64,000 nt of DNA, taken from the NCBI GenBank assembly GCA_963678705.1, contig OY783208.1, positions 5,084,001 through 5,148,000 of the forward strand, given 5' to 3'. The position numbers were made by a program, and so were the translations under genes. Shown piece after piece: positions 24,001-39,000 of this stretch. How positions within the stretch are numbered: the first letter of the stretch is position 1; each line of letters opens with the position of its first letter. A model generated the notes under the pieces. That model was not told the DNA's origin. It did not search any database and saw only the letters and a list, made by a program, of their open reading frames with translations. This DNA comes from Panorpa germanica (taxonomy: Eukaryota > Arthropoda > Insecta > Mecoptera > Panorpidae).

Positions 24001-27000
24001 TCTTTTCGCTTAATAATTTTTCTCACATTAAAAGTTAATGTTTCTATCTACGTTCCGCACACCCTGCACATCCTTTCCTCGCTATTTGCCCAGTATTTAT
24101 TTCCTTTCTCCTCGTTTCCCTATCTAAATCTGGCAATACTTCTCTTTTTTTTTGTGTCACTTTCTCTTGTGTATTGTGGTATCTCTCTCTCCGAAATTCG
24201 TTTTATATCATATGTTGTAATCTCTCAGTCTCTACTTCTTAGCTTTTCTTCCACACTTGTGCCTTGTTTTCTTCTTCTCTCTGCCTCCTCTGTCACCTTT
24301 TCATTTCTTTCAAAATGCTCTTTACCCTTTTTCGGGCCTCCTGTAAATTATATATAACTAGAGCTTACCTCGTCGCAATGCGACGTCTTTTTAGTGTGTG
24401 TGATTTGAATCCAACAAAATAATTCGTAATTTCACTTCAAATTTTAATTCTATTTTCAAATTGAAATATTTAACTCAAATTATAAAATAATTTTTCATAT
24501 AAATTAACTAAAAAATTTTTTTTTATAACAAAATATAAAATATTTTCAATTTATTCCTTATTTGACCAACTTTTTTTTAAATATTGGGATTTTTTTTCGA
24601 TTCGTAAAACAGATACCAAAGTTAGCCGATATATCAAATTTCAACTTTGTAGCCCAATTTTTACTCTCGGCAAAAACCGCCCCCGTGCCCCCAAATCAAA
24701 TTTTTGAATTTTTAATTATTTTTTTTTTAATAACATTTTAGCCACATTTCCAATTTTTCAATTTCTAAATTTCAAAAAATGTTAGAATTGAACACCGTAA
24801 TACACATACCAAATTTCAACTTTCTATCTTTTACGAATTAAAAGTTATAGAGCAAAAAGTAAAAAAAAATTTTTTAGTTTTTCCAAAATTACGTGTTTCC
24901 AGGAAATTTAGGGAAAAATTTGGAGACGCCCAAAGTCTTAAAAAAAATTTCTCTACAAAATACAAACTTTCAAAAACATTGATTAACCCGTTTTCATTCT
25001 ACCATACGAATTTCAGCAACAAACATATAAATATACACTTGGAACATTATAATATAGCATTAAAAGGATTAAATAAATTTTTCTTCAGGCATGTTTTCTA
25101 GATTGCTGTTTGTCCTCTAACGTAATTTCCTTTACTAATGTTTTAACTGCACCTAATCTACGTCTTCTCAAAATCCATCCCTGAACCCAATAACGGCGCT
25201 TGTTACGTTTCTTTCTTATATTCAATAACATTGCTTTTAACTCTTATTTTAGTTGAAGTGCTAATAAATGTATTACAGCCTCCTCACAGTTGCATTCAGC
25301 GCCATTTTAAAACTGTGATCTCTCAAATGTTTTGATATTAATTCATGCATGGATATTTCGCGCTATTTATTATCTGACGTTTGTCATAAAAAAATAAATT
25401 TCGTCTTCAATTGATGATCAGTTTAGTTATTTCTTCTTCTTATCCATAAATAAAGATCGTTCGAAACTGCTCTAGTAAATGCAGTATATGTGTCAACTGT
25501 ATTATTTACCATTCAACAGAGATGATGCAATCCGAGATGTTCAGATACGGAAGATTCCTGATTGCCCTCGTGGAAAGTATAATGGTGACCATTACTTCAT
25601 TCATAGATATATATTCAAGAGACTTCCGGTTCGTGCTCAAAACGCTGGCCAAAGAGAAAGCTGAGTTGAAGGTATGTTACTAGCATATATTGTTTTGTTT
25701 GCTCCATTTTAACGACGGATTTCATTGGACTTTATTGAATTTCTCTTTGCTTCTACCACCGAGGCCTGCACGGATAGCACTCTCCTACTCATTAAAACTT
25801 TATAATAATACTAGCGTTTATCCCCGTAGCAAGCGACGTTTTAATTCCATTTTTAATCGAATTATTTAACTCGTTCTTTATTAATTTTACAATATATAAA
25901 TTAGTTTTAATTTTACGCGTTATTAGGCCAACTGTTTTACAAAATTTGGGAATTTTTTTATCGATTGGTAATTTAGGTACCAAAGTTATCTCATATACAA
26001 AATTTCAACTTTCTAGCACAATTTTATACTCGGCAAAAACCGCCTTCATATCCCCAAATAAAATTTTGAAATTTTGAATTTTCTTTTATTAATAATTTAC
26101 GTAATTATTCTACAATCTATAATATGAACTTTCTCCAAGGTAACCTACCCGGACCCGAATTTTTTCAGCCCCCCCATTTTCAATTTTTGAATTTCTAATT
26201 TTGGAAACATGTCAGCATTAAATACCTTAATACACATGCAAAATTTTAACTTTCTATTTTTTACGAATTAAAAGTTATACTGAAAAATGTGATTATTTTT
26301 GTAAGCTCTAAAAGAGGTAAACTCTAGTATGTTTATATGTTTGGTACTGAATTTTGTATGGCAGGTCGAAAACGGCTCCGTCAATGTTTCTGAAAATTTT
26401 CTATTTCGTAGAGAAAAGAATTCTAAGACTTTAAGCGTCCCAGGAAATAATTTACCTAAGTATCTCATACACAAAATTTCAACTCTAGCACAATTTTTAC
26501 CCTTGTCAAAAACCGCCGAAATTTTCAATTCTCTTTTATTAATTAAATACTCAATTATTTCACAATCCATAATTTGAAGTTTCTTTAAGTTCTTTAGCCC
26601 CTTTTAACAGTTTTTGAATTTCTAAAGTTCGAAATATGTAAACATTGAATACCGTGCAAAATTTCAAGTTTCTAACTTTCGCGATTGATCAGTTATACAG
26701 CAAAAAGTACCAGTTGTTTTTTACGGGTTTTCCAAAATTACGGGTTTCCAGGAAATTCAGGAATAAATTAAAGGACGCCAATGCATAGAGTTGTTTTCGA
26801 GCCACCATACGAATCGCGTAAACACGTAACCATATAAACTTTCACTTGGAACATTATAATATAGGAAGAATAACACAAGTCTGTTTTTTATTTTTAGGCT
26901 AGAGGAGATTTTGGAAAAGGTAGCAGACATGGGTATTTAATGGTGTGGACACCATTGCTTCCAAAAGCTTCGTTTTATCACCGAAATCTGTAAGTACTTT

Positions 27001-30000
27001 GTTTTTGAAACTAATTTAAGGGGATTAATAGCAGAGGTAAAAACAGCTCAACTAAGAAGATTATTATAACGGTTATGTACACTCACTGTTTTGATATTTA
27101 ATTTACTGTTAGTTTAAGGTTAGACATTCGTGTTTTAATTTGAGGTTAGGTAATTCAGTTGGTGCGCATGCGTTGTTAGTAATATAAATTTTGACAGTTC
27201 GATATAATGTGGAATAATTAAAGTTGCTGTTTTTAATAACAATTAGTAATAGAAATTGTTTTTACTTCTTTATTTTTGACAAACTGACATTGAACTTCTT
27301 TTAGAAATAAATCCTACTGCGTTTTGACAGATTGTCACGTTTTAGAGGTTATAATATCATATAGTTTTATTTAATTTAGAAAATTGGAACTAGTACGTAA
27401 CGTAAACGTAAATTGAATATAGAATTAAAACAGTGAGTGGTAATAATACTTTAAATGAGTTTTCTTTTTTAAATTGTTGTAAAAGAAACTTTATAGGAAA
27501 TTAGCCGATGTAATATTCTAGAGCAGCGGAGGAAGCGAGAGATTATGTAGTTAGTAAGCTGGTCAGCTAGATAGATCATTTTAATTATTGTTATAGTGAC
27601 AAAGTCAAGGAAAAATCAAGATCTGCCGGTGCTAATAGAGGAAGAAGGAAGAATGATGAGAGTAAGGGTAAGCGGCATTTAGGAGTTAAAAGACTAGCGT
27701 CCAAAATAAAAGGGGAACAGGAATATCTTTCTATCGATATGGACGACAGGTATATTCGTTATTCAAGAATCAATTCAATTTATATTTATTAATGTCACAT
27801 ACATAGCACAAATAGAGTATAGGTGTGTCCAAAATGTGTGCGAGAGAGAAAGGTATTTAATTTATTCACTTGTAAGTTATTTTATAAAATATGTAAATGT
27901 TGACGGAGATATAGCAATTAAAAGTTTGAATTGTAGTTTTAGCGCTAGAAATAATCGGCCATATTTGTATGACGTGAAATACATTTTAACGTCAGTTATT
28001 TGTTGAGTAGGTCAGTGCTGTGGTAATGTTCTGTAACTGTTGGTAGTCAAATAACCAAGTCAAGTCAAAGAATAATAAGTTTTTATTTTATTTAACCCTG
28101 CTAAGGCAGACAAAATATTGAAATTTTATTATTCCTTGAAATAGCTGTAAATAATATTTGATATTTTGATATATAAATACATATAGCAGAGATTTATGAG
28201 CTGTAAGGTTGGTAACCTTACACAATGATTGTGATGTCACATGTACTTGGAATGTGTACAACGTTGAATCCCTTTAATAATTAAACAGACAAAATGACTT
28301 TTTTAATTGTTAATATCTCTTAACATATAAGGAGTTATTAACAAATAATTGGACATTTGAGGTTCTAGTAACCCACTTTATCAATAAGTAGTACAGTTTT
28401 ATAAAAATTAAGACATAGGACAATTTATACATTATTATTTATTGTTTATTGTTCGCCTTTCGGCTTTACAATCTACATTCTTAATACATACTTCAAATTA
28501 CAATTAAATTTACATTATTCTCCACCAGCTTATTTATTCTCCTGTTTTTTCTTTCCTTCTTACTATTTCCGCCATCCACCTCTTTCCTTCACTGCCTCCC
28601 TTTAATAGCTGGCCGATATTCCTTTCGCTCGCTACTTTTTCCTTACACTCAAACTTAATGTGCTCCAGTGTTTCGTCCTCCGCTCCGCACATTCTACACT
28701 TTCTTTCCTCACTCTTTTCTTAGTATCTCTTTCCTTTTTCCTCATTTTCGACAATTTTTACATTTTGAAGGGTCTGTTACATTCTTTGGAATGTCATGAA
28801 ATCAGGAGGATTAATAAAAATAGTTTTAGACCAGACAAATAAGGATTTATCCTCGAAATGTTTTAACTTTATACACTTTGTATATTATTACAACGCTTTT
28901 TAAATGATAGAAATGAATCGTACATTTTTAGGTTAGGATTTAAATTTTCTCTTTTTTTTCATAGCAGCATCGAAATTTCACCAGTGGATGAATATGATAA
29001 AGGAGAACTTTCTCTACGTGAACAGCCGCCATTTTTCCGTATGATCTACTCAATATGGTTTCTATTGCTGTCTCACTCTGACATTGTAGTGTACTGCGTA
29101 CTCTTCTTACACCAGGTATGTATAATGCTGCTAAAGCCGGCTCAGATTCAAATGTTTGCCTTTAACGTGTGAGTCAAATATTGGAAGGTTGACATGGCAA
29201 ATTTGGAAGCTTGTCGTTTATCAGGTACTGAATTCCTGAGCGTCGCGCGACGTCTTTTTAGCGTGTATGCCAAAAGCATGTGTAATGTTAAATATGTATT
29301 TCATATTTAATTCTATTTTTAAATTGAAATAATAAACTCGCACAATAATAAAATAACTTTTCAATTTATCAAAATAAAAAATATTTTCAATTTATGCGTT
29401 ATTTGACCAACTTTTTTTCAAAATTTGGAACTTTTTTTTCGATTCTCAAATAAGTTACCAAGGTTAGCCTATATACAAAATTTTAACTTTCAAGCACAGT
29501 TTTTACTCTCGACAAATACTGCCCCCGTGCCCCCAAATAAAATTTTGAAATTTTGAATTTTCTTTTATTAATAATATACTTAATTATTCTAGAATCCAGA
29601 ATATGAACTTTCTCCAAAGTTCCCTACCGAGCCCCCGAATTTCTTCAACCCACCCTTTTTCAATTTTATAATTTCTAATTTTTGAGAAATGTCAGCATTG
29701 AATACCCTAATGCACATGCAAAATTTCAACTTTCTATCTTTTACGAATTAAAAGTTATACAGCAGAAAAGCCCCACTTTTCTTCCAGTTTTTCCAAAACT
29801 ACGGGTTTCCAGGAAATTCAGGGAAAAATCTGGGGACGCCAAAAGTCTTAGAATTTTTTTCTCTACGAAATAGGCAATTTTTAAAAACATTGATGGAGTC
29901 GTTTTCGCGTTGCTATACAAAATTCACTACCAAACACATAAGAATATAAGATCATAAATATACACCTGCGACATTATAAATAAGACTAAAACAAATGTGT

Positions 30001-33000
30001 GTTTGCATGATATCGTTTAACCGGTTGATTTAAATTTTCTGTGGATGCCTTTTTGCCTTAACCCTTTGCCTTCCATACACGTTAGAAATGTGAATGTTTT
30101 ATGTTTCTTATGGTTACAACATAGGTCTCTTTCCTACTAATTAATAAAACTACAGCCGAGTGCTGGTTCCCTACAAACAATTTATCGCATCTTAGCAATC
30201 TCGTATCAGAGAGCGATAAGACAGTAGTCAAACAGCGCTAGGGAGAACATATGTTAGTACTGTGGTAGTACTGGGTGGTAGCACGACTTGCACTTCGGCG
30301 AACGTCGTATGGAAAGTATTAGGAAGGCCGTCACATTCCGAGTGATACGAATCACCATTCAGAGTGATACGATTCGCATCACTTACAGTAATAGTATCTA
30401 TAAAATTTAAAATTATTTTGACAGATTGTCACGATTTGGAGGTTATAATATACTGATATAAATACACTGTTAGTATTTTTAATTTAAAATCTTGGACGTT
30501 GCAAGATTCCTTAGATAATTAAGAAAGTATATGACGTTGAAAGGCCGTCATAAGTTAACAATTAGTACAAAATAGGGGTTTTAATTAAGTAAGGTAATAA
30601 ATCTTATATTTCCAGATAAAATCTGCTAACTTGCTGTCGTTGCCGCTACCTCTGATGTGTTTTTTCTGGGGCACCTTGTCAGTGCCGAGGCCCTCGAATA
30701 CATTTTGGGTGACTATCATTGCCTACACTCAGGTAAACACCACTTCTTTTTATAGACAACAAGCTAAACGCTTTTCCGTTGCTCGAAATGAACGGGAAAG
30801 CTAATAAGAAACACAAACAAACACACACAGACGATGATGAGTTGGAAATAAACGAAAAAAATAAAATGCAATTGTTTTAAACGGGTTATATACAGTTATT
30901 AGGCCCAAAAGTTTTTCGATTTTTCGATTTTTTAAGAAGTTTTCCTGAGAAGACTTTTATTTGTATTAATGTAAAAATTTGTACATGTATTATGGTAACT
31001 TTTAACTGTGTTTTAACATTTTTGTATTTGTAAAAATAATAATTTGGAAGCTGCTATAGCTAATCTTCAGGAGCTCCTCTCCTGGTCTTAATCTAATTAG
31101 TTCAAGTTTATGTTAAATCTGCATCGTGCAGATAGTAATTAGCTGGCTCACCATTTGAGTTCATGTATAAACTGCATCGCGCAGTTAGTAATTGATTCAA
31201 ATAAATATTATTTAAGTAAAACTAAAATAAATTGTTTTTTTTATTAAAGTCTAAATTACTCAAACTTTAATTGGCGCAGTCGGTAGGATATTAAGGAATT
31301 ACAATCGCTGTAAATTTTTCCATTTTTATGGTTAACCTAATATTTCGAAACCTACAAAAATAAAGTTAAAAAATAAAGTGAACTTAATAAATAGTGGAGT
31401 GAAATAGAAACAGAAACAGAAATTGAAGTGCTCCGAAGCTCATCGACCCACTAGCAGCAGCATATGGACATGAAGATCTCGCAAGGCATCGCGGTGATAA
31501 TCGTAATGTGAGTACTCATTCATATTTCCTTTCTATATTCATATTTCCCAAAAACAAAAATTATTATTATTTTTACAATAATATTTCCTGTTTAAAAAGG
31601 AGTATAAATCGTTTATACAGGCCTAAAACAGGTATTAAATTTCTAAAAAGGAATATAAATCGATTATATAGGCCTAATGAAAAATTAAAAATATTAAAAG
31701 TAATATTAAAAATAATATTGAAATAAAATATTAATTACATAACGTAATAAAATAATTAAATATTAATTAAAATAATAATTTTTAAAAAATAAAATTACCC
31801 TATCAATTAAAATGGCGAATTTTACGGGCTATTTAAATTATATAAAAGAATTTAATGGAGAGAATTCGTTGGCAGAATTCATAAAACACTGCCAAATTAT
31901 TATACAAAATTTTGGCCAATTCCCCACTGAAGATGAGGACCGATTGGAAGCCAAAAAACACAATGCCCTAATACTCATGGGAATAAAATCTAAGATTGTT
32001 GGTAAAGCCGAAGCTACACTAGAGAACAGAGATATTGATGATTGGGATGACTTAAAAAAATTATTAATTACCCACTTCGACAACCACAAAAGCGAAACAT
32101 CGCTAATTAGAGATCTAATGCTACTTAAGCAAGATATAAACGAAACAGCTTTATCATTTTATGATCGCTGCATAAAAATACAAAACGACTTAATTAATAG
32201 TATTCGCATTAGTAAACCAACTGTTACTATACAATATGCGAAAATGGAAACATACGCTAATCTAACTTTAGAAAGTTTCCTAACCGGACTAAATGACCCT
32301 CTAGGATGTCAACTACGGCTACAAAGCCTAAGCAAGATGGAGGACGCCCTGAAACTAATAGTCCGAGAAGACACATTAAAAACTAGCAGAATACAACAAA
32401 ATAAATTAATGAGACCAGACATTAAACCTATCAAAACTCCTCAACAATTCCTACAAAAAAACTTCTATCCTAACTTCGATAAGCCGAAAATTAACCCCGT
32501 ATTTCAAAACCATATACCAAAATATAATTCCCAAAACACATCAACATACCGTAACCCAACCAACCCACATAACAATCCTCCGCAACCAAAAACATCAATC
32601 CAAACTAACGTTTGGAACAAAAAGCCAAACCAACCAATAAGACGCCATTGGACGCCAATGGATACTAACTCTGGTAACAGAGTACAGAGTAATTGGAGAC
32701 CCCAATTTTCAAGACCAGGACAAAATTATATTGCGGAAGAGTTAAACTTTACCGAAGAACAGGAGGAGGAACAAGAAGAAGAATATCAAGAATATGATTT
32801 TTCGCAATACACTGAATATCAACATGAAGAAGAACGAAGAAGAAACGTAAATTTTCATGTGGACAGCAGTATTACAGAGAACAAATAATCCTAAATAACA
32901 TAGACTATAATGCGTTACCATACATTATAGATCCTATTTTAAATATAAAACTATTAATAGACACAGGAAACAATCGCTCATTAATTAACCCCCAAATTAT

Positions 33001-36000
33001 ACACAAATATTTACCTGAAACTATAAGTAACGAGCCTTTCGTTATAAAAACAGCCCATAGTACCAGCAAGCACAACAAAGTTGCACGAGTACCATTATTT
33101 CCGATTTTCTCCAGAAAAAACGCTTAAATTATATCTATTCAAATTTAACAAAAAATACGATGGACTACTCGGTATGGAGCTATTAAGAAACTTTAAACTA
33201 GACTTTATTAATCAAAAATTGACGACCGAAAATGCGGTAATACCTATTCATTATCAATGTATAACAAAAGCTCAGTTAAACAAAATAGAGATTCGACATA
33301 ATCACCTTAATGAGGAGGAGAAATTTAATTTACACAAACTACTAAACGATTATGCCGATCTATTTAGAAAAGAAGAAGAGCAACTTAGTTTCACAAATAA
33401 CATCAAACACGAAATTAAAACTAATAATGACGAACCTATATATACAAAAACTTATAGATATCCTTATATCTATAAGGAGGAAATAAAGAAACAAATAAAT
33501 AAACTACTCCACGACAAAATCATTCAACCGTCAAACTCACCATGGTCATCACCTGTATGGATGGTACCCAAAAAGGATGACGCAAGTGGAAAAAAGAAAT
33601 TTAGAATGGTTATAGACTACCGTAATCTAAATAACAAAACTATTGATGACAGATATCCAATACCCAACATCGCCGACATACTTGACAAACTAGGTAAAAG
33701 TCAATATTTTACAACATTAGATCTTGATAGTGGGTTTCACCAGATAGAAATGAAGGAATCTGATATTCCTAAAACTGCGTTTAACGTCGAGAACGGGCAT
33801 TATGAGTTTAGACGTATGCCATTCGGGTTAAAGAACGCCCCCGCCACTTTTCAAAGAGTGATGGATAACATCCTTAGAGATCTAATGCCCTACACTTGCT
33901 TAGTCTATTTAGACGATATACTAATATACTCGACATCGCTACAAGAACACATGGCAAAACTAAAATTAGTATTGAACAAACTGAGAAGTGCAAATATGAA
34001 GGTGCAGATAGACAAATGCGAATTCTTAAAAAAAGAAACTGAATTTTTGGGTCACGTAATAACCCCAGAAGGAGTTAGACCTAACCCAAAAAAAATTGAG
34101 GCAATCAGAAAATTTCCTACACCAAAAACAATAACAGAAATAAAGTCATTTCTGGGATTAGTAGGGTATTATAGGAAATTCATAAAAGATTTCGCCGGAA
34201 TAACGAAGCCTATGACTAGATGTTTAAAAAAAAATGTAGCAATAAAACATGACGAAGAATACATCAAAGCATTCAACACAATGAAGGAAATATTGTGCAA
34301 TTCCCCTTTGTTACAATACCCTGATTTTCAAAAACCATTTGTATTGACTACAGATGCGTCCAATTATGCCCTGGGAGCGATACTTTCGCAAGGACCTATA
34401 GGATCCGACAAACCCATCGCATATGCATCAAGGACATTAAACGAGTCGTAACAAAATTATTCCACCATAGAAAAAGAACTCTTAGCAATCATTTGGGCAA
34501 CAAAATACTTTAGACCCTACTAATATGGAAGAAAATTCACCATGGTCACTGACCATAAACCACTTGTGTGGCTGGACTCATTAAAAGACCCAAACATGAA
34601 AATGATAAGGTGGAAAACTAAATTGTCTGACTACGACTATACTGTAGAATACAAAAAGGGAAACAAAAATACGAATGCAGATGCACTGAGTAGAATCAAA
34701 ATAAATGCACTTGAAAATGAGGATTTTGACTATTTAACAATCCAGAAGTTATAACAGCTCTAGACGACTTCATGACGGCAGCGGACGCGCTAGATAACGA
34801 TAGCTCTAGCCTGTACAATAACCCTGACGATACGGAGAGAAGTGAAGTAAACACACCAGTTTTAGAACCCTTACCGGAAATAGTAGCAAATGAAAGACCT
34901 AACTCAATAACAGAGCACCCTCCTGTAATCCAAATACCCAGCGAGGAAATCTCAGAAGATTCAAACACCATGCATTCAAAAGAAGATTCAACACCAGGCA
35001 TCACGATTAGCGAGGACCCATTAGAAACTAAAAGAAACCAAATAATAATTATCTCTGAACCAACACCAATGCAATGTAAAAACACTAAAATAGACGGTAA
35101 AGAACAAATTAAATTAAGTATTCAAGGAAATCAAGAAAAACACGACTTATTAATATTCACACTAACCAAACTAAATCCAAATAAAACCTATTATATACAC
35201 TGTGATGATAATATATACAAAATTTATAATGATCTAAAAATCAATACCTTCGATAAATACAAGCTAATACGTTGTATAAAGAGAGTTAGCATTGAAACGG
35301 ATCCCGACGATCAAAAATACATAATTCAACAATATCATGAGGGAAAGACTCAGCACCGAGGAATAGATGCCACATATAAATTAATTTGCGAAAGATATAC
35401 GTGGTCTAGTCTACGTAAGGATGTTGAAAATTTCATCAATAACTGCAGCACATGTAAACAGTGCAAATATAACAGAAAACCAATTAGAGCACCGCTAAAT
35501 AATACCGAAACACCTGAGAGACCATTTGAGAAATTACATATATATACGTTTGGTATAGACAATACCCAATTCCTTACTATAATAGATGTATTTTCAAAAT
35601 ACACACAGGCATACAAAATCGCCAATAGGTCATCCACAGAAATTGCCGATAAACTAATAACGTATTTCTCACACCACGGCATACCCAATCATATTACGAT
35701 GGATGGAGGAACTGAATTCTCAAATAATCTCATCAAAGAATTACTAGAATTACATAAAATTGAAATTCATATAACAACACCATACAGACACGAAAGTAAT
35801 TCTCCAATAGAACGGGCACATTCCACGATACTAGAACTATATCGTATAGTGAAACATAAACATGATCTTACACCCGAAACAATCATGAAATATGCTATTA
35901 TAGGATATAACGAAACCCCACATTCCAGTACAACATACAAACCTTTTGAAATAATAAATGGACACTTACAAACCAAGTCTGTATTGCTTATGGATTATGA

Positions 36001-39000
36001 TAAAACACTCATGGACTTATACACCCAAAATCATAAAACTAAAATCTCAACCCTATACTCAAAAATTAAAGAAATAAATTCAAATCGAAAAGAACAGGTT
36101 ATTACTAAGAGAAATGCTACCGTTAAAGACCCAAACGTAAAACAAGGAGATATCGTATACCTCAACACTAAATCAAAACAGGGCAAAAGCCGAATAAAGA
36201 ACACAGGACCCTTTAATGTACTAGAAGTGTCCGATACTTATATAGCTAAAATAGAAAATCTAAAAAATAAAAAATTAAGAGAAGCACATGTAGATAACCT
36301 AGTGAAAACCAAACTGAAAAACCCAACTTCAAACGAACTTAACGAAGAAGGAAGTAATGTACTATTCGAATGCACCACACTACCTGTAGATAACATAGAA
36401 AAAAACAAAATGAAAAACCCAACTCCAAATGAGTTTAATGAGAAAAGAATTAACGTCCTATTTGAACGCACTACGCTACCTGTCGTTAAATCTAAGACAG
36501 ATTATATTCTACACCTAGTTCACGACAAATTTAACCCCAGAGACGAAAAACCAAGATACTACAACGGATTCGCAAAGTTAATAGCAAAAGACACACCCAA
36601 TTTCGAATACGTATTAAATAAAGCTAAAAGAACTAATAACCTCGTAGAGGGCCTATACAAACTCACGCGAGGCAGAACATTTGAACACACAATAAATCTT
36701 GTCTGCAATCAACAAAACTGCCTTGACAAACTTGCCAAATTTCTAAAAGAATTTGAAAATTCACCAACCAAATTAATAATACGAATGCCCCCTATAGCAC
36801 AAGGACTTTTTACTAGAACAAAAGAAGAGGTCCTAGAAGTATTTAAACGGCATGGGCCCACAAAGCACAAATACATCATGCACTCAAATCCCGAAATACA
36901 AATGAATTATTTATTTATTAATTAATTATAAATAAATATATTAAAATCACGATCAAGTACTAAGAAATCCTGATTGTTGCAGGATCATCACCGCAATCAA
37001 CACCAGCGATATCATTAAATGCCGAATTATTAAAATCACTGATAACCCAGGATTATATCCTGTGCAACTAGGAACAGCCCAAAACATCAAGGAATATTGG
37101 ACTTTAGTCAAGAAAATAGATTTGGACCCCTTAATAAAATATTATAACCACGTACACTTGACTAGAGAAGATATTAAAATGAAATTAGAAAAAAAGAAAT
37201 TTACAACCTATGGGCACAGCACTGCTGTAATGGACATCCTGGATATGAAAATAAGTAGAAAATTTAAACAAATTCTCCCAACTCGAAGAGAAAAAAGAGG
37301 CTTTATAGATGGCTTAGGTACTGTTTGGAAAGCAATCGGTGGAAACCTAGACGCTAACGACGGCGAGCGTATAAATTTAGCCCTGGAAACACTTGATAAT
37401 AAACAAGAAACTCTAAATAAAGCTATATCTAAACAAATAAAATTAACAAACGATATACTCGATCAATTTAAATCGGCCCTACACACCATTGATTCTAATC
37501 AAGAAGAACTAGATAAACGTACCAAATTCCTAATGAACGATATCGATAAACTCCAACACCAAGTATTTAACATCTTTATAACAGAATCGATCGGACTTGT
37601 CAGTCAATCAATGCAATTACTTTTGCACCTACTAAGAACCATTGAAGCTGACATAACATTCGCTAAACTGAACACGCTTAGTGCTTCAATCCTGGAACCT
37701 GATCACCTATTAGCAGAATTACAAGCAATAAAGGAACATGTTGATACAATCAAACATAGCAAACTGCCTTACGATATTACATCAGAGAACATTCAACAAT
37801 ATGAAACTATTAGCAAAGTCAAAGCATACACCAATAAAAACTTAATCGTTTTTGTAATAAATATACCACTAGTAAACCCTAATATATTTACGTATTATAA
37901 ACTATATCCAATCCCCATACCTTATAACAATAAATTCCAAATGATTATTCACAGAACCCAATACACCATTGTGAATGAGTATAAACATGTAGATTTTAAT
38001 GCACCCTGCAAAGAAATATATAACAATCAATTCCTATGCAAGCTTAGCGAACCACTCAACATCGAGGAAACCACCTGCGAGATAGAACTAATTCAAAACC
38101 AGCCAACCAGCAAATGTCAACCCTTAGTGATTTCTCTAACTGGCATCAAGATCCAGAACATCGAATTCAACACCTGGATGTTAATCACAAATGACGAAAC
38201 CAGTGGCACCTTAATATGCAGCAGCCAGCGTGACATACGTCTACAAGGAACGTATATAATACACCTTGCACGAGATTGTCAATTTTCTGTTTCAGATAAT
38301 ACTCTTCAATACATGGATATAGAAGAGAAAGTCGAAGCTTGGAACACCATTTCCCTGCCGAAAATACCAGAGATCCAAAACAAACACCTAAACATCTCTA
38401 CCGTGACCAACCTAAAACACCTGGACCTAGGCAACGTAGACAAGCTACAGACCACCTTAGCCCTACTACCTGAAGACTTCGATGACAGAAGAATCTCAGA
38501 CTATGTGCACATAATTAATTATACACTATTACCCATATTATTCATAATAATTACTATTGTAGTATATAAGATAATCAAATATTTTAAAAGAATAAAAATA
38601 ATAAAAAATGAAAATGCACAAGAAATAGATAGCAAAAATATTGAAGAGTTGCAAAAACCTTTTGCTACATTTGAAGCATAAGATTTTATCTTATAGGGGA
38701 GGTGTTATAGCACACATTCCATACAACACAAAACTAACAATGTCTCTTCAGTATCTTTGCTGACCACGCACTCTAGAGATAATAAAATAGTATATAAGTA
38801 ATGTATTAGTCTTAATCTAATTAGTTTAAGTTTATGTATAATCTGCATCGTGCAGATAGTAATTAGCTGGCTCACCATTTGAGTTCATGTATAAACTGCA
38901 TCGCGCAGTTAGTAATTGAATCAAATAAATATTATTTAAGTAAAACTAAAATAAATTGTTTTTTTTATTAAAGTCTAAATTACTCAAACTTTAATTATAT

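Larger units (their letters stand above)
31085..38996 (+). mobile_element. Errantivirus (Ty3/gypsy LTR retrotransposon with env), 5' LTR truncated
   Basis: A 7.9 kb element in the same orientation as Piezo. The 5' LTR fragment (31085-31272) matches only the right part of the 3' LTR (about 38702-38996). A primer site TGGCGCAGTCGGTAGG follows the 5' LTR, of the kind used by 17.6/297-type errantiviruses, and a purine tract AGGGGAGG precedes the 3' LTR. gag, pol and env are in the usual order. The 3' flank is ATAT, a favoured target of that group, but the matching 5' duplication is gone. pol carries frameshifts and stops, so the copy is defective. Confidence 0.96.
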
